Positions 19,170-26,808 of a stretch of 35,831 nt of DNA are shown one piece after another. The position numbers and the translations under genes were made by a program. Numbering within the stretch: the stretch's first letter is position 1; every line of letters starts with the position of its first letter. Under the pieces are notes generated by a model, which saw nothing but the letters and a program-made list of their open reading frames with translations, was not told the origin of the DNA and made no database searches. Source of the DNA: an uncultured Nitrosospira sp. GTDB taxonomy: Bacteria > Nitrospirota > Nitrospiria > Nitrospirales > Nitrospiraceae. The stretch lies in assembly GCA_900696515.1 (NCBI GenBank), contig CAADGK010000086.1:1-35831 (forward strand), in the 5' to 3' direction.

Positions 19170-19943
19170 ATGAAATTTCTTGAGGCGCTAGGCCGCTGGG
19201 CCCTCACCTGCGTGGCCGAAATGGGTCGCATGCTGATCTTTGTGCTGTCGGCCTTTGGCTGGTTGGCACGTCCTCCGTTTCGAGCCTTTCAAACAGTCAA
19301 GCAACTCCATTTTATCGGCTATAAGTCGACATTTGTCGTCGTGTTGACCGCGACCTTCACGGGCATGGTCTTGGCGTTGCAGGGATATCATACGTTGCGG
19401 AAGTTTGGGTCGGAGGGGTTGCTGGGAGCGGCTGTGGCGGTGAGCATGATTCGTGAGCTGGGGCCGGTGTTGGCGGCGCTCATGGTGACGGCTCGAGCAG
19501 GATCCGCCATGACCGCGGAGATCGGCATCATGCGGATCACGGAACAGATCGATGCACTCGATACCATGGCCGTCAATCCGCTCCAATACCTGATCGCGCC
19601 GAAATTGGTTGCAGGATTGATCGGCGTACCGCTCTTGGTCGCAATTTTTGATGTCGTGGGAATTTACGGTGGCCACGTTGTGGGCGTTGAGCTGCTTGGG
19701 GTGAATGCCGGGACCTATTGGAATTCCATAGAGTCCGCGGTTGAGTGGAAGGATGTCTATGGCGGCATCCTGAAATCCATCAGTTTCGGGCTGATTATCA
19801 GCTGGGTTTGTTGTTATAAGGGATTCTTTACCAAAATGAGCGCCGAGGGGCTGGGCAACGCCACGACCGAGGCGGTCGTGCTGTCGTCGGTCCTCATTCT
19901 CGTGTGGGACTATTTTTTGACCGCCCTTCTCTTTAATCTGTAA
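19170..19943 (+). CDS. mlaE: MlaE-family lipid ABC transporter permease
   Basis: 258 residues with about five or six membrane segments. The MlaE/YrbE signature is at about residues 96-119 (ELGPVLAALMVTARAGSAMTAEIG), followed by MRITEQIDAL. In E. coli MlaE with MlaF and MlaD moves phospholipids between the inner membrane and periplasmic carriers. ATG 19170 is 2 bases after the hpnG stop; a GTG at 19164 would overlap it. An open frame extends much further upstream inside hpnG but is not coding. Its place directly behind shc-hpnG is unusual and suggests hopanoid-related lipid transport. Confidence 0.93.
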   Translation: MKFLEALGRWALTCVAEMGRMLIFVLSAFGWLARPPFRAFQTVKQLHFIGYKSTFVVVLTATFTGMVLALQGYHTLRKFGSEGLLGAAVAVSMIRELGPVLAALMVTARAGSAMTAEIGIMRITEQIDALDTMAVNPLQYLIAPKLVAGLIGVPLLVAIFDVVGIYGGHVVGVELLGVNAGTYWNSIESAVEWKDVYGGILKSISFGLIISWVCCYKGFFTKMSAEGLGNATTEAVVLSSVLILVWDYFLTALLFNL

Positions 19944-19945
19944 TC

Positions 19946-20704
19946 ATGCTGAAGCTTGTCGGGGTGACGAAGATTTTGGGCGGGCAGCAAGTATTGCGAG
20001 GCGTCGATCTCGCGGTGCCGGAAGGGAAACTCACGACGATCATCGGTCGGAGTGGGGAGGGCAAGAGCGTTTTGCTGAAGCACATGATCGGCTTGCTCCA
20101 GCCTGATTCCGGGGAGGTGTGGGTCGATAATGTGGAGATTTCGCGGCTTCGCGGGCATGCGCTGAATGAGGTGCGCAAGCGGTTTGCCATGTTGTTCCAG
20201 GGGGCGGCGCTGTTCGATTCGCTGACGGTATTTGAAAATGTCGCCTTCCCCCTCCGGGAGAAGCTCCGATTGAAAGGACCGGAAGTGACCAGTCGGGTCG
20301 AGGAAAAACTCGATCAAGTCGGCTTGACCGGGATGGGGCATAAATTTCCGGCCGAATTAAGCGGGGGGATGCGCAAGCGCGCAGGATTGGCACGCGCGTT
20401 GGTGATGCAGCCGGAGATCATGCTCTTCGATGAGCCCACCACGGGGCTTGATCCGCTTATGGCCAAGTCGATTCATGACTTGATTACGAGTATGCAGCGA
20501 AGGTTTCGGTTTACCGCCGTGATGGTGAGTCATGAAATTCCGGAAATCTTCGGAATTTCCGATTACGTGGCGATCTTGAAGCAGGGGAAGATCGCGGCGA
20601 TGGCCGAGCCGTCCGAGTTTCAACGCACCACTGATCCGGAAATCAGGGAGTTCATTTCGGTGGGAGGGACGGTGCTGATGGGAAACTCCGGTTCTGCAAG
20701 CTAA
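19946..20704 (+). CDS. mlaF: MlaF-family lipid transporter ATPase
   Basis: 252-residue ABC ATPase of the MlaFEDB type. Walker A GRSGEGKS is at about 34-41. The signature is LSGGMRKRAGLARAL, the MlaF/Ttg2A form with M-R-K-R rather than the common Q-R-Q-R. Walker B is IMLFDEPTTGLDP, followed by the H-loop VSHEIPE. It starts 2 bases after mlaE. A STAS-domain mlaB gene is not found in the operon. Confidence 0.95.
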   Translation: MLKLVGVTKILGGQQVLRGVDLAVPEGKLTTIIGRSGEGKSVLLKHMIGLLQPDSGEVWVDNVEISRLRGHALNEVRKRFAMLFQGAALFDSLTVFENVAFPLREKLRLKGPEVTSRVEEKLDQVGLTGMGHKFPAELSGGMRKRAGLARALVMQPEIMLFDEPTTGLDPLMAKSIHDLITSMQRRFRFTAVMVSHEIPEIFGISDYVAILKQGKIAAMAEPSEFQRTTDPEIREFISVGGTVLMGNSGSAS

Positions 20705-20716
20705 AGGAGTGTCGTG

Positions 20717-21160
20717 ATGGAGAAGGCCAAACTGGAGCTGATCGTCGGGGTATTCGTGTTGATCGGAATCATCTCGTTGGGGTATCTCTCGATCAAGCTT
20801 GGGAAATTGGAATTGATCGGCGGGGATCTCTACGAGGTCGATGCATTGTTCAACTCCGCGACGGGATTGAAATCCGGGGCAGCCGTCGAAATCGCCGGCG
20901 TGGAAGTGGGCCGAGTCAAGGCCATCAGCTTGAAGGAGGATCGGGCTCTCGTTCGACTGGGGGTGCACAATGGGACGAAGCTCTATTCCGATACCATTGC
21001 ATCGATCAAGACAAGAGGGATCATCGGTGAAAAATACCTGGCCTTGTCGCCGGGTGGAGGGGGTGATCCGTTGAAGCCGGGTGAGACCATTCGAGATACC
21101 GAGTCCGGCCTCGATTTGGAGGAACTGGTGAGTCAATATGTACACGGGAAAGTCAATTAG
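20717..21160 (+). CDS. mlaD: MlaD-type MCE-domain lipid carrier protein
   Basis: 147 residues. One N-terminal membrane helix (about 8-27, LIVGVFVLIGIISLGYLSIK) is followed by a single MCE domain with the family core ATGLKSGAAVEIAGVEVGRV and TRGIIGEKYLALSPGG. MlaD hexamers form the periplasmic channel on top of MlaE. ATG 20717 lies 7 bases after AAAGGAG; the adjacent GTG at 20714 is only 4 bases away. The C-terminus is short after the MCE domain (LDLEELVSQYVHGKVN). Confidence 0.93.
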   Translation: MEKAKLELIVGVFVLIGIISLGYLSIKLGKLELIGGDLYEVDALFNSATGLKSGAAVEIAGVEVGRVKAISLKEDRALVRLGVHNGTKLYSDTIASIKTRGIIGEKYLALSPGGGGDPLKPGETIRDTESGLDLEELVSQYVHGKVN

Positions 21161-21222
21161 TTTGAAGGCATGGATTTCCGCACGTAGGGGTGAGCCGTCG
21201 AATTAAGGGAGCAGGTGAGAAT

Positions 21223-21864
21223 ATGACAATGAGGAAGTGGTGGAACAGCGAGGCCATGTTCCGTGGGGCTGTCGTGGTGTGCTTGCTCATGGCGCTGGAG
21301 AGTGTGGCCCTGCCGCTCCCAAGTGCCGCAGGGGAACCCACGGCGGCCATGAAGACGACCATCGATGAAGTGCTCAGAATCGTGCGGGATAAAGAACTCA
21401 AACAGCCGGCGAAAACCGAAGCGCGTCGACACATGCTTGAAACAGTGGTGGCCGCGCGATTTGATTATGCGGAAATGTCTCGGCGGGCTCTTGGGGCTCC
21501 CTGGAATCAGTTGACGGATCAACAGAAGCAGGAGTTCGTTGATCTGTTTCGAACGCTCTTGACGAATTCGTATGCGGACAAGATCGAGACCTATTCCGGT
21601 GAAGGCGTGGAGTATCTTAATGAGCGTACGGAAAAAGAGTATGCCGAGGTTCGTACCAAGGTGCTTTCCGGGAAAACCGAAATTCCACTGGATTACCGAC
21701 TGATCAATAAAGCCGATGAGTGGCGGGTCTACGATGTCGTCGTGGACAATGTCAGTTTGGTGAATAACTACCGTGGGCAGTTTACGAAAATTCTTCGAGC
21801 TTCTTCCTATTCGGACCTCATCGACCAGCTCCGAAAGAAATCCGACAAGCTCAAGGCACCATAG
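21223..21864 (+). CDS. mlaC: MlaC-type periplasmic lipid-binding protein
   Basis: 213 residues with a signal peptide: basic start, hydrophobic stretch VVVCLLMALESVAL, then PSAAGEP. The mature part matches MlaC/Ttg2D: FDYAEMSRRALGAPWNQL, QKQEFVDLFRTLLTNSYADKIE, VRTKVLSGKTEIPLDYRL and VYDVVVDNVSLVNNYRGQF. MlaC shuttles a lipid across the periplasm between the inner-membrane Mla complex and the outer membrane. ATG 21223 is preferred over GTG 21190 because AGGTGAG lies about 6 bases upstream and it gives a regular signal peptide. Confidence 0.93.
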   Translation: MTMRKWWNSEAMFRGAVVVCLLMALESVALPLPSAAGEPTAAMKTTIDEVLRIVRDKELKQPAKTEARRHMLETVVAARFDYAEMSRRALGAPWNQLTDQQKQEFVDLFRTLLTNSYADKIETYSGEGVEYLNERTEKEYAEVRTKVLSGKTEIPLDYRLINKADEWRVYDVVVDNVSLVNNYRGQFTKILRASSYSDLIDQLRKKSDKLKAP

Positions 21865-21892
21865 CGCCGGTCCCGAAGTGATAACGACGTGT

Positions 21893-23089
21893 ATGCGTAG
21901 CCTTGCGATCAGCACTATTCTTGTATTGCTCCTGGCCATTTGTCCGGTATCTCCCAACCAGGCCAGGGCGGAAGTGAAACTTTTCCCGATCCCTGCCATC
22001 AGCAGCAGCAAAAACGACGGCAACGACATCGGCCTGATCGTACCGGCCCTGTTTACGGGGCCGGATGGGGATCTCAAGTATCTGGTCGCGCCGATGGTGG
22101 TGTACAACTCAATCGTGGGGACGCGCGGCACCGTCAATTTATTTCGGTATGAGCCGGGAGGGAAGGAGCTGCGAGGGATCGCGTCATGGACGGAGCGGAT
22201 CGAGAGGAAGTTCCTGTTGAGCTATGTGGACCCAGGATTCAGCAACGGCCGATACAGCATTGGATTCAGTGCGATGCATTTCAAGAATGCGACGGTACGG
22301 TTTTTCGGGCTAGGACCAACAACGGACAAGGATGATGAAACAAACTATACGGCGGCTGAAACCAGACTGAATTGGAAGTTCGGCGTCTACGCCAACGAGG
22401 TGACGCAGATTGCGGTGAGTCAACGACTCCGTCACATGCAAGCCATTCAGGAAGGCGCGACGGATCTTCCGTTTTCGGGCGCGAATTTTCCGAATGCTCC
22501 CGGCGTCGGGGGAGCAACCGTACTCGGCCAGCGGATCAGCTTCCACTACGATACCCGGAACAATCTCGTGACGCCGACCGATGGCATGGCGGTGACGGCC
22601 TATGCCGAGCTGAACTACAACTTCAAGAACGGCGACCACCCGCTCTACTCGCGGTATGGGCTTGATGTGAAGAAAATGTTCGCCAGCGAGTCCAAGCGAG
22701 CTATTTTGGTGGTTCACGGAGAGCTGCAAGCCACAATCGGCACGGACGTGCCGTTTTTTGAGCAGAGCTCGCTTGGCGGACAAAATACGTTGCGTGGTTT
22801 TGGCGTGGATCGATACATCGACAAACAGATGATTGCCTTTAGTGTCGAAGAACGGATTCATATCTTGCGAGCACGTCTTGCAGGAGTCATGGCGGATTTT
22901 GAAATTGCCCCGTTTATCGACACCGGCCAAGTATTCAACTCGTTCAAAAATGTCAGCTTCAAAGACTATCGCATCACACCGGGCATCGGATTTCGAGGCA
23001 TCATTCGGCCGAACGTCGTGGGACGGATCGACTATGGTTTCAGTAAGGAGGGGGGGGCTATTTTTGCGGGACTGGATTTCCCATATTAG
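21893..23089 (+). CDS. Omp85/BamA-like outer-membrane barrel without POTRA domains
   Basis: 398 residues: signal peptide (1-26, LVLLLAICPVSPNQARA), then directly a beta-barrel of the bacterial surface antigen (D15) type. No POTRA domains are present. The Omp85 loop-6 motif RGF is at 301-303 in SLGGQNTLRGFG. The C-terminal strand ends in F-A-G-L-D-F-P-Y, close to the usual aromatic-ended BAM signal. Start ATG 21893 is 28 bases after mlaC. Omp85-type barrels insert proteins or, in some cases, are proposed to move lipids; in the Mla system of E. coli the outer-membrane part is MlaA with OmpC/F. Here this barrel could be the outer-membrane end of the Mla chain, which is an inference from position. 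Confidence 0.85.
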   Translation: MRSLAISTILVLLLAICPVSPNQARAEVKLFPIPAISSSKNDGNDIGLIVPALFTGPDGDLKYLVAPMVVYNSIVGTRGTVNLFRYEPGGKELRGIASWTERIERKFLLSYVDPGFSNGRYSIGFSAMHFKNATVRFFGLGPTTDKDDETNYTAAETRLNWKFGVYANEVTQIAVSQRLRHMQAIQEGATDLPFSGANFPNAPGVGGATVLGQRISFHYDTRNNLVTPTDGMAVTAYAELNYNFKNGDHPLYSRYGLDVKKMFASESKRAILVVHGELQATIGTDVPFFEQSSLGGQNTLRGFGVDRYIDKQMIAFSVEERIHILRARLAGVMADFEIAPFIDTGQVFNSFKNVSFKDYRITPGIGFRGIIRPNVVGRIDYGFSKEGGAIFAGLDFPY

Positions 23090-23161
23090 CAGGACGGTGC
23101 CAAACGCTTCCCGTTCCCAATGGCCGTTAGGGGATCAGAGTGCCGGAGATCGAATTGAATA

Positions 23162-23327
23162 ACCTCCCCCTGAGATGCTCAATATGGCGTCCGGCAAGGT
23201 TCCTCCCCGTAGAGATGCAAGGACACGCACAGGCATTCATTTGGTGGAGCCTCTTGAGCCTCTGAACCGAGGGTGCGCAAGGCTCAAGGATCTTTCGGTA
23301 TCGAGTGCGCGAGGAGCAGGGCGAGGT
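23162..23327 (+). ncRNA. possible structured RNA (6S-like shape) upstream of dxs
   Basis: ACCTC-C-CCCTG (23162-23172) can pair with CAGGG-C-GAGGT (23317-23327): ten pairs with one C-C mismatch closing a 166-base segment. Inside, CTTGAGCCT and AGGCTCAAG form a 9-base hairpin in the 3' half. A long closing stem, a large open middle and a hairpin on the 3' strand resemble 6S RNA, and CCCTGAGATGCTC recalls the 5' side of known 6S RNAs. No convincing promoter precedes it. This is a shape argument only; it may just be leader or spacer. Confidence 0.25.
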
Positions 23328-23522
23328 CAACGACTGCGGCAGAGTTCGTACCACGGACAGTGCGAGCGGGCTCAGAGGGCCGGGAACCTTCCATAAGTGC
23401 TTGACTTCATGTGGTTCCTGTGTGAAACTTCACCAAAAATTCGCCCCTAAGTCATGTACAGGGTAGCGTATCCCTGCCAAAGGCGGTGATCGTCGATGGT
23501 AGAAAAACGAAGGAGACCATCC

Positions 23523-25469
23523 ATGTCCATCTTGAAGAAGATCCATAGTCCGGCTGATCTGAAACGACTATCTCCAGACCGGTTTCCGGCCTTATGCCAA
23601 GAGATTCGTGAACAGATTATCGGCGCGGTCTCCAACGTCGGAGGGCATTTGGCCTCAAACTTAGGGGTCGTCGAGCTCACGGTCGCGCTCCAGTATCTTC
23701 TGAATACACCGGCCGACAAGATTGTGTGGGATACCAGTAACCAGTCCTATGCGCATAAACTGCTGACCGGTCGTCGGGAACAGTTCCATACGCTTCGTCA
23801 GTATGGAGGACTGAGCGGGTTCTGCAAGCGAGAGGAAAGTGAATACGACACATTCAATGCCGGACATGCAGGGACCGGCGTGTCGGCGGCTTTCGGTATG
23901 GTCGAGGCCCGTGAACAGTTGAAGCAAAGGCACAAAGTTGTGTGTGTCGTCGGTGACGGGGCGATGACGGCCGGCATGACGCTGGAAGGCCTGCACCATG
24001 CCGGAGGGCTCGGAAAAGATTTCCTCGTGATCCTGAACGACAATCAGATGTCGATTTCGAAAAATGTCGGGGCGATTTCCGCCTATTTGAGCCGAACGAT
24101 TACGGGCGAGTTTTACGGGAAGATGCGTGAAGAAACAGGGCAGTTGCTGGGAAAGATCCCTCATATCGGCAGTGATATGCAAAAGCTTGCCCGTCGTGCC
24201 GAAGAACTCGCGAAAGGCGTGATTCTCCCCGGATTGCTGTTTGAGGAGCTTGGGTTTCAATACAGCGGCCCAATCGATGGACACAACTTCGAACATCTCC
24301 TTCCGACCCTTGAGAACGTACTAAAAATGAGGGGACCGGTCCTTCTCCATATCATTACGAAGAAGGGACTGGGGTATGAGCCGGCCATGAAGAATCCCGT
24401 GTGGTTCCATGCCTGCCCGCCGTTCGTTCGCGAGACGGGTGCCCCCGCGAAAAAAGCCGCGCGCCCTTCATACACGACGTTCGCGATGGATGCGCTGGTC
24501 AAATTGGCCCGGGAGGACAACCGCATTGTCGCCATCACGGCGGCCATGTGTGAAGGCACAGGGTTGACGGCGTTCGAGAAGGAATTCCCCGATCGTCTCT
24601 ACGATGTCGGGATTGCTGAACAGCATGCCGTGACATTTGCGGCAGGGCTTGCGGCGCAAGGGTTAAAGCCGGTCGTGGCGATGTACGCGACGTTTCTTCA
24701 GCGGGCGTATGATCAAGTCGTGCACGACGTGGCGACGCAGAATCTTCCCGTGGCATTCTGTATCGATCGTGGCGGTCTCGTGGCAGAGGATGGAACCACT
24801 CATCACGGTGCGTTCGACTACGCATTCCTGCGTCACGTTCCCAACATGGTCGTGATGGCGCCAAAAGATGAGAACGAGCTGCAGCATATGATGAAAACCG
24901 CCCTGGAATATAATGGCCCGATTTCGGTCCGGTATCCGCGAGGAGTGAGCCTGGGCGTCAAGATGGACCCGGCTCCGCACGCGCTCCCCATCGGGAAAGG
25001 CGAGTTACTGAAGGATGGGACGGATGTGGCGATCATGGCGATCGGTGTATCCGTCTGGCAAGCGATGGAGGCCGCGAAGCGGCTCAGCGAAGAAGGCATC
25101 TCTACGGCGGTCGTCAATGGCCGGTTTGTGAAGCCGCTCGATCAGGAACTGGTCGTGGATGTGGCGAAGCGGGTCCGGCACGTCGTGACGGTTGAAGAAG
25201 GCTGTAAGATGGGCGGGTTCGGTTCTGCGGTGCTTGAGACCTTGGCGGAGGCAGGTGTCTCCGGTGTGAGGACCAAGATTCTTGGTTTGCCTGATTGGTA
25301 CATTGAGCAGGGGCCGCAAGACTTGCTCCGGGAGCGATATGGGCTGACGGCGGAAGGAATTTATCAAGCTGTCAAGGCGCTCATCGGGAAGGCGTCGGCA
25401 GAAACAGTGCAATTTGTCGGGACCGCACATGCGGGCCACCTTCCGCATGGAGATGAGCAAGGTAGTTAA
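23523..25469 (+). CDS. dxs: 1-deoxy-D-xylulose-5-phosphate synthase
   Basis: First step of the MEP pathway: thiamine-diphosphate-dependent joining of pyruvate and glyceraldehyde 3-phosphate. 648 residues. Seen: GHLASNLGVVELTVAL, the ThDP motif GDGAMTAGM (about 144-152) continuing to NDNQMSISKNVG, YSGPIDGHN, the transketolase-type middle domain with DVGIAEQHAVTFAAGLA and the ARG-type phosphate loop RYPRGVSLG, and the C-terminal domain VVTVEEGCKMGGFGSAVLE. ATG 23523 follows GAAGGAGA by about 6 bases; an in-frame ATG at 23496 has no such site. ispG follows after 44 bases. Confidence 0.98.
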   Translation: MSILKKIHSPADLKRLSPDRFPALCQEIREQIIGAVSNVGGHLASNLGVVELTVALQYLLNTPADKIVWDTSNQSYAHKLLTGRREQFHTLRQYGGLSGFCKREESEYDTFNAGHAGTGVSAAFGMVEAREQLKQRHKVVCVVGDGAMTAGMTLEGLHHAGGLGKDFLVILNDNQMSISKNVGAISAYLSRTITGEFYGKMREETGQLLGKIPHIGSDMQKLARRAEELAKGVILPGLLFEELGFQYSGPIDGHNFEHLLPTLENVLKMRGPVLLHIITKKGLGYEPAMKNPVWFHACPPFVRETGAPAKKAARPSYTTFAMDALVKLAREDNRIVAITAAMCEGTGLTAFEKEFPDRLYDVGIAEQHAVTFAAGLAAQGLKPVVAMYATFLQRAYDQVVHDVATQNLPVAFCIDRGGLVAEDGTTHHGAFDYAFLRHVPNMVVMAPKDENELQHMMKTALEYNGPISVRYPRGVSLGVKMDPAPHALPIGKGELLKDGTDVAIMAIGVSVWQAMEAAKRLSEEGISTAVVNGRFVKPLDQELVVDVAKRVRHVVTVEEGCKMGGFGSAVLETLAEAGVSGVRTKILGLPDWYIEQGPQDLLRERYGLTAEGIYQAVKALIGKASAETVQFVGTAHAGHLPHGDEQGS

Positions 25470-25482
25470 AGGAACGCGAGGG

Positions 25483-25503
25483 GTAAAGGGTAAGGAGTAA
25501 GGC
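25483..25503. repeat. three tandem heptads GTAARGN in front of ispG
   Basis: GTAAAGG (25483-25489), GTAAGGA (25490-25496) and GTAAGGC (25497-25503) repeat without spacers in the dxs-ispG gap. They contain the AAGGAG that could act as an ispG ribosome-binding site, though it is some 15 bases from the ATG. Confidence 0.5.
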
Positions 25504-25513
25504 GAGCCACTAG

Positions 25514-26698
25514 ATGCATATCACGAGGCGAAAGACTCGGCAGATTCAAGTCGGCACGGTGAAGATCGGTGGTGATGCACCGGTGTCGGTTCAGTCGATG
25601 TGCTCGACCGATACGCGCGATGCCAACGCGACTATTGAGGAGATCCGCCGCCTTGAAGAAGTCGGCTGCGAACTCATTCGCGTTGCCGTGCCGGACCAAG
25701 AAGCGGCGGCTGCCTTGCCGAAGATCAAAGCCGCAATGACGGTGCCGTTGATCGCGGATATTCATTTCGATCATCGTCTCGCATTGCAAGCGGCAAAGAT
25801 CGTTGATTGTGTCCGTATCAACCCGGGCAATATCGGCGCCTGGTGGAAAGTCGAAGAAGTTATCAAGGCTGTCAATGACCACGGCATTCCGATCCGTGTC
25901 GGAGTGAACGGTGGATCGCTCGAACGGCATTTGTTGGAGAAATACGGCTGGCCCTCCCCAGAAGCCTTGGCAGAGTCCGCGTTGAACGCGGTTCGTTCAC
26001 TCGAGGATGTCGGATTCACCAATATGAAGGTGTCGCTCAAGGCATCCGATGTGCATCATGCGATCGATGCGTACTATCTCTTTGCGATGCAGTCGAACTA
26101 TCCCTTGCACATCGGTATCACCGAAGCCGGCACGGCAATGACCGGCGCCGTGAAGTCGGCCATGGGCCTTGGGTATCTTCTCTCGCAAGGCATCGGCGAT
26201 ACGTTGAGGGTGTCGCTTGCCGCAGATCCGGTCGAAGAAGTGAAGGTCGGCTACGAGATTCTGAAGTCACTTGAGCTGCGCCATCGCGGAATTAATGTCA
26301 TCGCCTGTCCGACTTGCGGAAGAGTTGAAATCGACGTCGTCCGTATGGCGAACGAACTTGAGAAGAAGCTCGGTCACATTAAGACGCCGTTGAACGTATC
26401 CGTACTCGGCTGTGTCGTGAACGGGATCGGAGAAGGGAAAGAAGCCGATATCGGGATCGCCGGCGGTGAGGGGAAAGGCATCTTGTTCAAGAAGGGGAAG
26501 CTTGTCCGAAAGGTCCCGATGGAAGAATTGATGGACACGCTGATTGTGGAAGTGGAGCAGCTCGCAAAGGAAAAAGAAGCGGAAGGGAACGGCGAGCCGG
26601 TTGCAGCTGTTGCTACCGATGGGTGGGAACCTCTTATTCCTCGGGGCGATCAACCCTCAACGCTCGGCAAAGAAATTCCAGTCTTGCCGCACAGATAA
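25514..26698 (+). CDS. ispG: (E)-4-hydroxy-3-methylbut-2-enyl-diphosphate synthase
   Basis: Penultimate MEP step, turning MEcPP into HMBPP, the substrate of IspH. 394 residues, bacterial short form. A TIM-barrel domain (VSVQSMCSTDTRD, LIADIHFDHRLAL, RINPGNIG) is followed by a 4Fe-4S domain with ligands Cys265, Cys268 and Cys300 (CPTCGR, SVLGCVVNG) and Glu307. A tail of about 35 residues after the conserved region is variable. Start ATG 25514. In operon with dxs. Reductant is probably ferredoxin or flavodoxin, neither of which is nearby. Confidence 0.98.
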   Translation: MHITRRKTRQIQVGTVKIGGDAPVSVQSMCSTDTRDANATIEEIRRLEEVGCELIRVAVPDQEAAAALPKIKAAMTVPLIADIHFDHRLALQAAKIVDCVRINPGNIGAWWKVEEVIKAVNDHGIPIRVGVNGGSLERHLLEKYGWPSPEALAESALNAVRSLEDVGFTNMKVSLKASDVHHAIDAYYLFAMQSNYPLHIGITEAGTAMTGAVKSAMGLGYLLSQGIGDTLRVSLAADPVEEVKVGYEILKSLELRHRGINVIACPTCGRVEIDVVRMANELEKKLGHIKTPLNVSVLGCVVNGIGEGKEADIGIAGGEGKGILFKKGKLVRKVPMEELMDTLIVEVEQLAKEKEAEGNGEPVAAVATDGWEPLIPRGDQPSTLGKEIPVLPHR

Positions 26699-26728
26699 TT
26701 CAGCTCCCGTACTACGGCGTGTGGCACC

Positions 26729-26749
26729 TGTCCAGCGTTCTTCTGGACA
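26729..26749. other. stem-loop after ispG
   Basis: TGTCCAG (26729-26735) and CTGGACA (26743-26749) with a 7-base loop, 31 bases after the ispG stop. No T-run follows, so it is only a weak terminator candidate. Confidence 0.3.
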
Positions 26750-26808
26750 TGGTTGATCAAAGAAACAATTGACGTGTCGTTCTGGCGCATGGCACTGTGC
26801 GTGGCAGC

